From contig NC_064622.1 of assembly GCF_023898315.1 (NCBI RefSeq), positions 179,138,178-179,202,177 of the forward strand: a DNA stretch of 64,000 nt, read 5' to 3'. Of the stretch, positions 10,643 through 21,465 are shown in pieces. The DNA is from Schistocerca nitens. Taxonomy: Eukaryota; Arthropoda; Insecta; Orthoptera; Acrididae. How positions within the stretch are numbered: position 1 is the stretch's first letter; every line of letters begins with the position of its first letter. The notes beneath the pieces are model-generated. The model was not told the origin of the DNA. It worked only from the letters and a program-made list of their open reading frames with translations, and did no database searches. A program made the translations under genes and the position numbers.

Positions 10643-12189
10643 TACAGGGTGTTACAAAAAGGTACAGCCAAACTTTCAGGAAACATTCCTCACACACAAA
10701 GAAAGAAAATATGTTATGTGGACATGTGTCCGGAAACGCTTACTTTCCATGTTAGAGCTCATTTTATTACTTCTCTTCAAATCACATCAATCATGGAATG
10801 GAAACACACAGCAACAGAACGTACCAGCGTGACTTCAAACACTTTGTTACAGGAAATGTTCAAAATGTCCTTCGTTAGCGAGGATACATGCATCCATCCT
10901 CCGTCGCATGGAATCCCTGATGCACTGATGCAGCCCTGGAGAATGGCGTATTGTATCACAGCCGTCCACAATACGAGCACGAAGAGTCTCTATATTTGGT
11001 ATTGGGGTTGCGTAGACAAGAGCTTTCAAATGCCCCCATAAATGAAAGTCAAGAGGGTTGAGGTCAGGAGAGCGTGGAGGCCATGGAATTGGTCCGTCTC
11101 TACTAATCCATCGGTCACCGAATCTGTTGTTGAGAAGCGTACGAACACTTCAACTGAAATGTGCAGGAGCTCCATCGTGCATGAACCACATGTTGTGTCG
11201 TCCTTGTAAAGGCACATGTTTTAGCAGCACAGGTAGAGTATCCCGTATGAAATCATGATAACGTGCTCCATTGAGCGTAGGTGGTAGAACATGGGACCCA
11301 ATAAAGACATCACCAACAATGCCTGCCCAAACGTTCACAGAAAATCTGTGTTGATGACGTGATTGGACAATTGCGTGCGGATTCTCGTCAGCCCACACAT
11401 GTTGATTGTGAAAATTTACGATTTGATCACGTTGGAATGAAGCCTCATCCGTAAAGAGAACATTTGCACTGAAATGAGGATTGACACATTGTTGGATGAA
11501 CCATTCGCAGAAGTGTAGCCGTGGAGGCCAATCAGCTGCTGATAGTGCCTGGACACGCCGTACATGGTACGGAAACAACTGGTTCTCCCGTAGCACTCTC
11601 CATACAGTGACGTGGTCAACGTTCTCTTGTACAGCAGCAATTTCTCTGACGCTAACATTAGGGTTATCGTCAACTGCACGAAGAATTGCCTCGTCCATTG
11701 CAGGTGTCCTCGTCGTTCTAGGTCTTCCTCAGTCGCGAGTCATAGGCTGGAATGTTCCGTGCTCCCTAAGACGCCGATCAATTGCTTCGAACGTCTTCCT
11801 GTCGGGACACCTTCGTTCTGGAAATCTGTCTCAATCCATACATCAAATGGGCATCTGCCAACTCCGCATTTGTAAACATTCCACTGACTGCAAAACCACG
11901 TTCGTGATGAACACTAACCCGTTGATGCTAAGTACTGATGTGCTTGATGCTAGTACTGTAGAGCAATGAGTCGCATGTCAACACAAGCACCGAAGTCAGC
12001 ATTACCTTCCTTCAATTGGGCCAACTGGCGGTGAATCGAGGAAGTGCAGTACATACTGACGAAACTAAAATGAACTCTAACACGGAAATTAAGCGTTTCC
12101 GGACACATGTCCACATAACATCTTTTCTTTATTTGTGTGTGAGAAATGTTTCCTGAAAGTTTGACCGTACCTTTTTGTAACACCCTGTA
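10643..12189 (-). mobile_element. DD41D-type mariner-like element with long terminal repeats
   Basis: Ends are TA-cagggtgttacaaaaaggt and its complement at 12189. The inverted repeats continue imperfectly for more than 100 bp; both sides contain cgtttccggacacatgtcc in inverted orientation. Length is 1,547 bp including the TA pair. One transposase gene reads on the minus strand. Confidence 0.9.
10847..11879 (-). pseudogene. DD41D mariner-like transposase, lightly damaged
   Basis: The gene starts at MFTNAELADAHLMYG (11879), shifts frame near codon 25, then runs open as MDEAILRAVDDNPNVSVREI (helix-turn-helix), VLFTDEASF (first catalytic D), FSVNVWAGIVGDVFIGS and FMHDGAPAHFS (second D). A single TGA follows that S. 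The same frame continues SVRTLLNNRFGDRWISRDGP, WPPRSPDLNPLDFHLWGHLK and ends EGHFEHFL at 10847. By hand count 41 residues separate the second D from the D of NPLD. That matches the DD41D branch of the IS630-Tc1-mariner superfamily, not DD34E. Damage is one frameshift and one nonsense codon. Confidence 0.85.
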
Positions 12190-12470
12190 GTTGTTGGTGA
12201 CTATATTCTATCCTAGACATGATAGAGAAAATAAAAGTTTAAAGTCAGTGGTACGGTTAAAACAACGCCCGAAATAGTACCAAATGTTTTTACCGGTAAT
12301 TATTTTGAACAACTAGTTCAGAAGCGAAAACTTACTTGACCACTTAGCAACAAATAATCCTGTGGAAATACGGAGCGTCAGGTTACAGGGGGTAGTGACC
12401 ACATGGCCACAGTAACAAGACTGGCCACCGCATCATCCAGATCCATCAAGAGTAAACGCAAAATACACTG
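12190..12470. other. No recognisable element
   Basis: Short interval between two DNA transposons; nothing identified. Confidence 0.4.
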
Positions 12471-12960
12471 ACGGAGAAAACCATCGCAACACCAAGAAGG
12501 AATTGTGCGACATACGCTGCGGTGACAAAAGTCACGGGATAGCAATATGCACATGTACTTACGGCGGTAGTATCGTATTCGCGAGGTGAAAAAGGACAGT
12601 CCATTGACGGAGCTGTCATATGTACTCGGGTTATTCATGTGAGAAGATGTCCGACGTGATTGTGGCCACGCGACGGGAATTAACAGACTTCGGGATTTTT
12701 GTGGGTTTCAATGCGTTATGTCACCGGCCCACAGTTGTTCATGACTGGTTAGAAGAGCGTTCTGGACAGTTCGAGCGAATAGTTTGCCCGCCCACATCGC
12801 TCGACATGAATCCCATCGAACAACTATGGGTCATAATCGATAGATGAGGTCGCACACAAAATCCTACACTGGTAACACTTCGCAGTTATGTCGAGTTACT
12901 GCACCATTCCGGGCAATAGAAGGTCCGACACGATACCGGGAGGTATCCCGAGACTTTTTT
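12471..12960 (+). mobile_element. Internally deleted Tc1-like element
   Basis: A Tc1-type leader (gacaaaagtcacgggatagc, start near catgtgagaagatgtcc) reaches the first residues RRELTDFGI. It then jumps directly to the end of the catalytic domain: SLDMNPIEQLWVIIDR. Most of the transposase is missing. It resembles a MITE-like deletion derivative; terminal repeats could not be placed with confidence. Confidence 0.6.
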
Positions 12961-13139
12961 CACCTCTGTGTGAACGAAAGTTGGTAGGCGTGTTTCGACA
13001 TCTTAAAAAAATGATTTCTATTCAGATTTTGTACCAACTGCATAAGAGTGGCGATAGTAGCACCACCATGAAGATGAAAATCAGGTTTGCTTTAAATACA
13101 CGCTAAGTTTCGTGAGCTTTAGTTACCTTTGAGATTGGA

Positions 13140-14115
13140 TGTGGATAGTTGATGTTAGTCGAGGATGCATTTAAGGCAACAAAGACGCAGTTATCAATAC
13201 CTTACTGCGTTCGAACAAGGTCGTGTAATAGAAACTGGATGTTCCTTCTCCGATACTGCAGAAGGATTTGGCAGGAATGTAGTCACTGTAGATGGTTGCT
13301 GGCAGCGGTGGACACGTGAATGTATGGTAGCATGAAGACCGGGCACGGGACGGCTATGTAGCACTACCGAGAGGGAAGACCATCGTGTTGGGCGTATGGC
13401 TATGGCGCATCGCACTGCACCTGCAGCACCAATCTGAGCAGCAGTTGGTACCACAGTGACACAGCAAACTGTTACAAATCGGTTACTTCAAGGACAGCTT
13501 CGAGCCAGAGACGCTGTAACGTGCATTTCACTGACCCCAAACCACCACCATTTGTGACGTCGGTTGTGTCAAGCGAAAGCACATTGGATGGCGGAGTGGA
13601 GGTATGTTGTCTTTTATGATGAAAGGTGGTTCTGCCTAGCTGCCAGTGATGGCCGTTATTGGTTAGAAGAAGGCCAGTTGAGGACCTGCAACTAACCTGT
13701 CTGCGTGTTAGACGCACTAGAGTTACTGCGGTACGATTTAGTATGACAGCGGGAGCACTCTCGTGGTTATCTCACGCACCCTGACTGCTGCCGTTCATGA
13801 ACAGCATATCAGAGGGTGTTTTCCAACAGGATAACGCTCGCCCACATACCTGTTGTAACCCAACATGCTGTGCAGAATGTCGATATGTTGCCCTGGCCTA
13901 CACGATCAGAAAATCTGTCTCCAGTCGAGCACGTATGGGACATCATCGGACGACAACTCCAACGTCATCCACAACCTTCCTTTATTGACCGACCAAGTCC
14001 AACAGGCATGGAACTCCATCCCACAAACTCACATTCGGCACCTGTACAACACAATGCAAGCACGTTTGCGTGCTTACATTCAACATTCTGGCGGCTACAG
14101 CGTTTACTGATGTAC
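13140..14115 (+). pseudogene. Tc1-like transposase remnant, family T-E
   Basis: The leader region encodes RQQRRSYQYLTAFEQGRVIE and a degraded helix-turn-helix. Later come FQQDNARPH (near 13820), LPWPTRSENLSPVEHVWDII and a C-terminus HIRHLYNTMQARLRAYIQHS. The first catalytic block near 13613 survives as YDERWF in place of SDESRF. Joining the two frames of the D-E block gives 32 residues between D and E, as in the intact element at 20040. There are many stops and shifts. Confidence 0.75.
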
Positions 14116-14580
14116 CAGAATTTCACATTTGAAATGGCTTATCTCGTGCTTACATTAACCAGAGATCTTACATTGCTAATCACTTCAATATGTTACCTAG
14201 ACAAATTGATTCCAGAAATTCGTTACTTCGCATTAATTATTATTTTTTGTTACAGTTAAAGCAGTTACAGCCCTCGGTCACAAAATTTTAAGTCTTCTGA
14301 CCAGGTTTTGACACTTCAATCAGTGCCTTCATCAGAAGTTAAATATTCAAATTGGCATGTCACGTATAAGATAAATATCAAGCGAGAAGGCTTTAGTCAC
14401 AAAATTTAAAAAAGAATACGTGGAAGGCGAGCCACTATGGGCAGCTCATACACATAAAGCAACAGGTAGGTAGGTTTTGGTGTTGCCATTTTTTCCGTCA
14501 GTGTATATGTGTTTAGAAAAGTAGATAAAAATTCGCCTGACTACTTCCTAAGAGACAGTCTCCACTCCTTCCAAACTAAA
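14116..14580. other. Unassigned interval with a weak hammerhead-like motif
   Basis: Apart from the motif at 14298-14336, annotated separately, nothing was recognised. Confidence 0.4.
14298..14336 (-). ncRNA. Degenerate hammerhead-ribozyme-like motif
   Basis: Minus strand: ctgatga, one unpaired A, ggcact paired with agtgtc (six pairs, one G-U), then aaaaccTggtc. The G expected in the GAAA core is A. Stem III would be acc/ggt and the cleavage base C. Stem I is not convincing. It shares the one-nucleotide spacer before stem II with the better motif at 44985. Probably inactive. Confidence 0.3.
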
Positions 14581-15986
14581 TACACTACTGGCCATTAAAA
14601 TTGCTACACCACGAATGTGACCTGCTACAGACGCGAAACTTAACCGACAAGAAGAAGATGCTGTGATATGCAAATGATTAGCTTATCAGAGCATTCACAC
14701 GAGGTTGGCGTCAGTGGCGACACCTACAACGTTGTGACATGAGGAAAGTTTCCAACCGATTTCTCATACACAAACATCAGTTGATCGGCGTTGCCTGGTG
14801 AAACGTTGTTGTGATGCCTCGTGTAAGGAGGAGAAATGCATACCATCACTTTTCCGACTTTGATAAAGGTCGGATTGTAGCCTATCGCGATTGCAGTTTA
14901 TCGTAACATTGCTGCTCGCGTTGATCGAGATCCAATGACTGTCAGCAGAATATGGAATCGGTGGGTTCAGGAGGGTAATACGGAACGCCGTGCTGGATCC
15001 CAACGGCCTCGTATCACTAGCAGTCGAGATGACAGGCATCTTATCCGCATGGCTGTATCGAATCGTGCAGCCACGTCTCGATTCCTGAGTCAACAGATGG
15101 GGACGTTTGCAACACAACAACCATCTGCATGAACAGTTCGACGACGTTTGCAGCAGCATGGACTATCAGCTCGGAGACCATGGCTGCGGTTACCCTTGAC
15201 GTTGCATCACAGACAGGAGCGCCTGCGATGGTGTACTCAACGACGAACCTGTGTGCACGAATGGCAAAACGTCATTTTTTCGGATGAATGCAGGTTCTTT
15301 TTACAGCATCATGATGGTCGCATCCGTGTTGTGCGACATCGCGGTGAACGCACATTGGAAGCGTGTATTCGTCATCGCCATACTGGCGTATCACCCGGCG
15401 TGATGGTATGGGGTGCCATTGGTTACACGTCTCGGTCACCTCTTGTTCGCATTGACGGCACTTTGAACAATGGACGTTACATTTCAGATGTGTTACGACC
15501 CGTGGCTCTATCCTTCATTCGATCCCGGCGAAACCCTACATTTCAGCAGGATAATGAAAGACCGCATGTTGCAGGTCTTGTACGGGCCTTTCTGGATACA
15601 GAAAATGTTCGACTGGTGCCCTCGCCAGCGCATTCTCCAGATGTCTCACCAATTGAAAACGTCTGGTCAATGGTGGCCAAGCAACTGGCTCGTCACAATA
15701 CGCCAGTCAGTACTCTTGATGAACTGTGGTATCGTGTTGAAGCTGCATGGGCAGCTGTACCCGTACACGCCATCCAAGCTCTGTTTGACTCAATGCCCAG
15801 GCGTATCAAGGCCGTTATTAGGGCCAGAGGTGGTTGTTCTGGGTACTGATTTATCAGGATCTATGCACCCAAACTGCGTGAAAATGTAATCATATGTCAG
15901 TTCTAGTATAATATATTTGTCCAATGAATACCTGTTTATCATCTGCATTTCTTCTTGGTGTAGCAATTTTAATGGCCAGTAGTGTA
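14581..15986 (+). mobile_element. Tc1-like element, family T-1, complete copy
   Basis: Perfect ~30-bp ends (tacactactggccattaaa and its complement) bound a 1,406-bp element including the TA pair. The same family appears truncated at 1-214 and complete at 39936-41343. Confidence 0.93.
14815..15849 (+). pseudogene. Tc1-like transposase (DD34E), family T-1, copy 1
   Basis: Starts MPRVRRRNAYHHFSDFDKGR. A 5-bp deletion near 14907, relative to the copy at 40260, shifts the frame. It resumes at MTVSRIWNRWVQEGNTERRA. A CGA-to-TGA change at ~15130 adds a stop. From 15148 the catalytic half is open: IFSDECRFFLQHHDGRI, VMVWGAIGYTSRSPLV, FQQDNERPHVAGLVRAFL, SPIENVW, ending GGCSGY at 15849. The spacing between D and E is the classical 34. 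The A of DNARPH is replaced by E. Only two lesions separate it from an open gene. Confidence 0.9.
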
Positions 15987-16399
15987 TGTAAATGTAGACC
16001 AGATATGACTTAAATTCAAAGAAAATGTATCGACAGGAAGTCAGACATTTATACAGAATAAGTTAATAAACATGATACTAATCCCCTATAGTACACTAAA
16101 CAAGTCAGAAAACTGTTTCAGAAGCAACGAATAAAACGTGACTAATTCAAAAGAACTCAAAATGCTTTACTGAAGCGCGAAACTTAGCGTGGACTTCAAT
16201 ACGAGATGATTTTAACAGCTTCCACTGCGTATCTCTGTCTCGAAATCTGGTAGAAAATCCAAAGAGATTCTGATCTTGTGTAAAATAGACCAGTGGCAAG
16301 ACACTATCAATACCTTCACTGCGCGATACCATATTACCGATGATTGTATCAATTAAGTGACGTTACAAAACACAGCTTTCCGAAATTCCTTCACTAAAG
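15987..16399. other. No recognisable element
   Basis: AT-rich interval between a Tc1 element and a LINE remnant; may be the eroded 5' part of that LINE. Confidence 0.35.
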
Positions 16400-17700
16400 A
16401 AGACGAAGTAAGTATTCTAGTATTCTAATCCAGAACATATGCTAACAGAAGTAACTTAGAATTAGATATACTCCATGTAACAAAGCAGCTTAAATTACTT
16501 AATAAAGGCAAGTCTTCCAGTACATATTGTATACCAAATAGGTTTCTTTCCGAGTCTACCGACACAATAGCTCCATATTTGCAACCATATACAGCCGCTC
16601 ACTCAATGGAAGATCGTACCTAAAGAATGGAAAATTACACAAGTCGCACCAGTATTCGACAAAGGAAATAGGAATAATCAGATGAATTACAGGCCCATTA
16701 CTACTGACGTCAATTTCCAGTAGGATTTTGCAACACACACACTGTTAGAATACTATGAATTACCTGGAAGCTAACGGTCTATTAATATATGATCAGCACA
16801 GGGTCAGATTAGAAAGTTCTTGTGGAACGCAGATAGCTCTTTATTCCCACGAAGTGATGACTGCTATCGATAGGTAGCCTCAAATCGATTCCATATTTCT
16901 GGCTTTCCCGAACTTTTTTGACACATTTCTCACAAGATACTTCAAATCAAATTGGGTGCCTACGGAATATCGTCTGAGTTGTGTGACTGGATTTGTGGTT
17001 TGCTGCCAGAACGTTCACAGTAAGTACTAATCGACAAAAAGTCATAGAAGTTAAACGGAAGTGATATCTGCCTTTTCCCATGGAAATTTTATACTCCCTC
17101 TGGTGTTCGTAATCGGTATAAACGATTTAGGAGACAATCTCAGTAGGCCTCTTAAACAGTTTGCAGATGATTTTGTCATTTATCATCTAGCAAAGTCACC
17201 AGAAGATCAAAACCAATCGTAAATGATCTAGACAAGATACCTACCTATAAAGTGCGAAAAGTAGCAATTGATCCTAAATAATGAAAGGTGTGAGGTCATC
17301 CATTTGAATACCAGAAGGACCCTTAAATTTTGGTTTCACGATAAATTGCAAAAATTTAAAGACTGTTAGTTCAACTAAAGACCTAGGGATTACGATACGA
17401 ACAATTTAAATTGGAAGGGTCATACAGGAAACGTTTGTGCTTTACTGGCATAATATTTAACAGATTCAACAGATGTACTAAAAGACTGCCTACGCTGCTA
17501 CACTATGCTTGTCCGTCCTTTGCTAGAGTATTTCTGTGTAGAATAGGATCCTTACGAGATAGGACTGACAGCTCGTTTTGTATTATCGTGAAGGAGGTGA
17601 GACAGTGTCACGCATACGATACGCATGTTGGGGTGACGATAAGTAAAACAAAGGTGTTTTTCTTTGTGGCGAGATCTTTTCACATAATTTCAATCACTAG
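16400..17700 (+). pseudogene. LINE reverse transcriptase remnant
   Basis: Heavily broken plus-strand reading shows KEWKITQVAPVFDKGNRNN followed by NYRPIT (RT entry block). A GAYGISSELCDWICGLLPER block comes next, then tccctctggtgttcg (PSGV, in place of SQGS), and FADD replaced by FADDFVIYHL-like codons at 17160. The end reads TMLVRPLLEYF followed by DPYEIGLT. The last block matches the RPILEYCSSIWDPYQVGL block of the LINE at 26850-29040, so the two belong to related families. No target duplication or tail was placed. Confidence 0.65.
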
Positions 17701-17714
17701 CTTTATTCTATGAA

Positions 17715-18310
17715 TGTGAAAATATTTTACTGACAACTACCTGCGTGGGTGTCGTTTACGGACGAATCTGTTTGTATCCTGGATATCGCAGACAACTTGT
17801 TTGCAGACGACTCCATAATGCGGAACGCCTCGAACACTGTATCCCACATGCGCAACAAGGTGGTGGTTGAGTGTTGTTCTGGGATAGCATTAAAAGGGGT
17901 ACAATACAGTACTCGTGGTAGTCGAGAAAAAATATCGACTGCTCTACAGTTGAGAGACAAGATTCTGAGACCATTAATGGGACTGTATAGCCAACATTTT
18001 CGTGATAATTTCATCCTGACGGATGATAATTAGCGTGCTCAACGTGCTATTCTCGTGAACACGTTCCTTCAGCATACTAGGATCACGAAAATGGAGCGGC
18101 CTGCCTGTTGCTGGACATAAGACCAAATAGAACTTGTGTGGAATCAATTGAAACGAGCTTTTTTGGATGTCAGCAGCGGACACGTACTGACGAATGATCG
18201 CCATTGAAGAGTGGGACCATTTGGACCAGGGTTTGATGCTCTCATCGATGGTATAACACGACGGATTCAGACCTGCGTTCGAGCAAGGGGACTTCCACCA
18301 CATACAGACG
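17715..18310 (+). pseudogene. Tc1-like transposase remnant, family T-F
   Basis: VSFTDESVC at 17748 is the first catalytic block (usually FTDESRF). A HFRDNFILTDDN block near 17995 is the second. A WDHLDQGLM..RIQTCVRARG C-terminus lies near 18210-18290. All three are in different frames with stops between. No ends were found. Confidence 0.6.
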
Positions 18311-18478
18311 TTGCTGTGAATAACCTCCCATGAGAAATATATATATATATTTTTATTTGATGGTCTAGACATATTTGCGAATGAATTTATGTGCATGACT
18401 CAGAGCCAACTTTTGCTTTCTTTGTCATCAATTTCCAAATTTTTGTGGAATCGTGTAGGCGAAACTTTTAAAGGTATG

Positions 18479-18486
18479 ACACCTAC
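18479..18486 (+). repeat. hAT target-site duplication, left
   Basis: The 8-bp sequence acacctac directly precedes the hAT terminus and is repeated exactly at 23409-23416. Confidence 0.9.
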
Positions 18487-18960
18487 TAGAGGTCTGCATT
18501 ATCTCCGATTTTTACCGGCGAGTCCCGCTCGCCCCTCTGGCTCTCGGGAGTATGCGGCCGAGCGTCCTCTTCCGCCGGCTGTGGGCAGCCGATCGCCAGC
18601 GCTCGGCCGAGTGCGCCAAACGCTCGGCCGGTCGCCAGTAACCGGTGGACTCAGTGCCAGCGAGCGGCGCTTCGTCACACTCCTTGAGATCAGAGGCCAC
18701 CGCTTCACATTAACCACTCACTTATTTCTTTTACAAATGTCTTTCCTTGTTTACTACCAGTTCTGTGACCTAAATAATACACTTGTATATGTTACATTTG
18801 ATGTTTGTTAATACGTTGAAGACTACTGGAGTTTCGCCTTTGAGGTTAGCATGTATTTCAGTAATTGTAACGTTAAAAACTGTAATGTCTGTATTTAGTA
18901 TTTTGTTCCGTTCGGTAGACAAACGGGAACACAGTAGTCTAATCATGGACTATGTGTAGC

Positions 18961-19152
18961 CGGCCGAAGTGGCCGTGCGGTTAAAGGCGCTGCAGTCTGG
19001 AACCGCAAGACCGCTACGGTCGCAGGTTCGAATCCTGCCTCGGGCATGGATGTTTGTGATGTCCTTAGGTTAGTTAGGTTTAACTAGTTCTAAGTTCTAG
19101 GGGACTAATGACCTCAGCAGTTGAGTCCCATAGTGCTCAGAGCCATTTTTTT
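18961..19152 (+). mobile_element. SINE family A, copy 4, nested in hAT
   Basis: Plus-strand full-length copy. The target duplication is gactatgtgtagc (18948-18960, 19153-19165; one further base is ambiguous). Confidence 0.93.
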
Positions 19153-20039
19153 GACTATGTGTAGCCTATCTCCAAACTCGGCCACGTATACGTTGTACTA
19201 ATATTGAATGCAGGATCGGGAAGGAATGACGGGGTTAAAAGTAATACTCGCGAAATTTTATTGCACAAACGTTAATTTCTGATCAAATTATGACCTGTAA
19301 ATAACGTTACAAGTGAATCATAACTATACAATTCGTTTTTCGTCATTGGTGCTCCCTGACACACAGGCGTCATTTGTGTTCCTGGAACTATTACTACAGC
19401 TGGAGGTTTTAACTTCTTCTGTGAAGTCAATGAAAGTGGAATCATACATTTATAGAGTTTGATGAATGTTTCCTTCCTTGTGATTACGTGGTATGTTGTG
19501 AATACTTACGTAATTGTGATGGATCAATAAGAGATCATCAACCTTGTCTGATTCCAGGCACGATCTTTTGCTGGACAGAAGGTGACCGGCCTGGCTAAAA
19601 TTTCTCTCGCTGGCAGTACTAGTGGCACGAATACAGAGAACTCTTCTGGCTACTACCGACAGCCTTGGAAATGACCCCACGTGCGTTTTCCACCAATGCA
19701 AAATTTTTCCTTCGGCACAGCGACAGTCGGATTTGGAGAGCGAAAGGTACCTGTCGAGTTCATTGGTAGTAATTGTGTGTCCATCTTCGTCGTCCTCATC
19801 TTAACTCCAGTCCATCCTGGACTTTTTCATGGGAAGAACTTGGTCACTGTTTGCTTGAAAGGACTCTAAACATGAATGAAAACATCCGTAAGATATTCCT
19901 GTCACCTTCAAATATGTATACACCGTAGTTAGAATTACTGGTTACTAAACGACTATATTAACGGTGACATTTTATATATATCACACAAATTACATCAAAA
20001 CGCATTGTGGAATGTTTAAGCTTCGAAACCTTTCCCAAA

Positions 20040-21465
20040 TACACTCCTGGAAATGGAAAAAAGAACACATTGACACCGGTGTGTCAGACCCACCATACTT
20101 GCTCCGGACACTGCGAGAGGGCTGTACAAGCAATGATCACACGCACGGCACAGCGGACACACCAGGAACCGCGGTGTTGGCCGTCGAATGGCGCTAGCTG
20201 CGCAGCATTTGTGCACCGCCGCCGTCAGTGTCAGCCAGTTTGCCGTGGCATACGGAGCTCCATCGCAGTCTTTAACACTGGTAGCATGCCGCGACAGCGT
20301 GGACGTGAACCGTATGTGCAGTTGACGGACTTTGAGCGAGGGCGTATAGTGGGCATGCGGGAGGCCGGGTGGACGTACCGCCGAATTGCTCAACACGTGG
20401 GGCGTGAGGTCTCCACAGTACATCGATGTTGTCGCCAGTGGTCGGCGGAAGGTGCACGTGCCCGTCGACCTGGGACCGGACCGCAGCGACGCACGGATGC
20501 ACGCCAAGACCGTAGGATCCTACGCAGTGCCGTAGGGGACCGCACCGCCACTTCCCAGCAAATTAGGGACACTGTTGCTCCTGGGGTATCGGCGAGGACC
20601 ATTCTCAACCGTCTCCATGAAGCTGGGCTACGGTCCCGCACACCGTTAGGCCGTCTTCCGCTCACGCCCCAACATCGTGCAGCCCGCCTCCAGTGGTGTC
20701 GCGACAGGCGTGAATGGAGGGACGAATGGAGACGTGTCGTCTTCAGCGATGAGAGTCGCTTCTGCCTTGGTGCCAATGATGGTCGTATGCGTGTTTGGCG
20801 CCGTGCAGGTGAGCGCCACAATCAGGACTGCATACGACCGAGGCACACAGGGCCAACACCCGGCATCATGGTGTGGGGAGCGATCTCCTACACTGGCCGT
20901 ACACCACTGGTGATCGTCGAGGGGACACTGAATAGTGCACGGTACATCCAAACCGTCATCGAACCCATCGTTCTACCATTCCTAGACCGGCAAGGGAACT
21001 TGCTGTTCCAACAGGACAATGCACGTCCGCATGTATCCCGTGCCACCCAACGTGCTCTAGAAGGTGTAAGTCAACTACCCTGGCCAGCGAGATCTCCGGA
21101 TCTGTCCCCCATTGAACATGTTTGGGACTGGATGAAGCGTCGTCTCACGCGGTCTGCACGTCCAGCACGAACGCTGGTCCAACTGAGGCGCCAGGTGGAA
21201 ATGGCATGGCAAGCCGTTCCACAGGACTACATCCAGCATCTCTACGATCGTCTCCATGGGAGAATAGCAGCCTGCATTGCTGCGAAAGGTGGATATACAC
21301 TGTACTAGTGCCGACATTGTGCATGCTCTGTTGTCTGTGTCTATGTGCCTGTGGTTCTGTCAGTGTGATCATGTGATGTATCTGACCCCAGGAATGTGTC
21401 AATAAAGTTTCCCCTTCCTGGGATAATGAATTCACGGTGTTCTTATTTCAATTTCCAGGAGTGTA
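20040..21465 (+). mobile_element. Tc1-like element, family T-C, nested in hAT
   Basis: Ends TA-cactcctggaaatggaaa and its complement; the ~27-bp inverted repeats differ at about three positions. Length is 1,426 bp with the TA pair. It lies in the hAT element, most likely in its second intron. A second copy lies at 59926-61352. Confidence 0.95.
20286..21308 (+). CDS. Tc1-like transposase, intact 340 aa
   Basis: Cut-and-paste transposase of the IS630-Tc1-mariner superfamily, acting in the nucleus on its own terminal repeats. The reading frame is uninterrupted. The chosen start, MPRQRGREPYVQLTDFERGR, is the conserved family start; the same frame stays open upstream into the terminal repeat, so that part is treated as leader. 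Two helix-turn-helix regions lie at about residues 14-55 and 76-118. Catalytic residues are D155 (FSDESRF), D244 (QQDNARPH) and E277 (SPIEHVW). The C-terminus is IAAKGGYTLY. All three acidic residues are present, so this is the only transposase in the window that looks functional. The D244-E277 gap is 32 residues rather than 34. Confidence 0.95.
   Translation: MPRQRGREPYVQLTDFERGRIVGMREAGWTYRRIAQHVGREVSTVHRCCRQWSAEGARARRPGTGPQRRTDARQDRRILRSAVGDRTATSQQIRDTVAPGVSARTILNRLHEAGLRSRTPLGRLPLTPQHRAARLQWCRDRREWRDEWRRVVFSDESRFCLGANDGRMRVWRRAGERHNQDCIRPRHTGPTPGIMVWGAISYTGRTPLVIVEGTLNSARYIQTVIEPIVLPFLDRQGNLLFQQDNARPHVSRATQRALEGVSQLPWPARSPDLSPIEHVWDWMKRRLTRSARPARTLVQLRRQVEMAWQAVPQDYIQHLYDRLHGRIAACIAAKGGYTLY

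Noticed and set aside
18500-18720. CpG-island promoter of a host gene
   Set aside because: The GC-rich block lies just inside the hAT terminus and is matched by a similar block inside the other end, so it is the hAT subterminal region.
20390-20821. Long antisense frames across the Tc1 T-C gene
   Set aside because: Shadows of the GC-rich transposase gene on the opposite strand.
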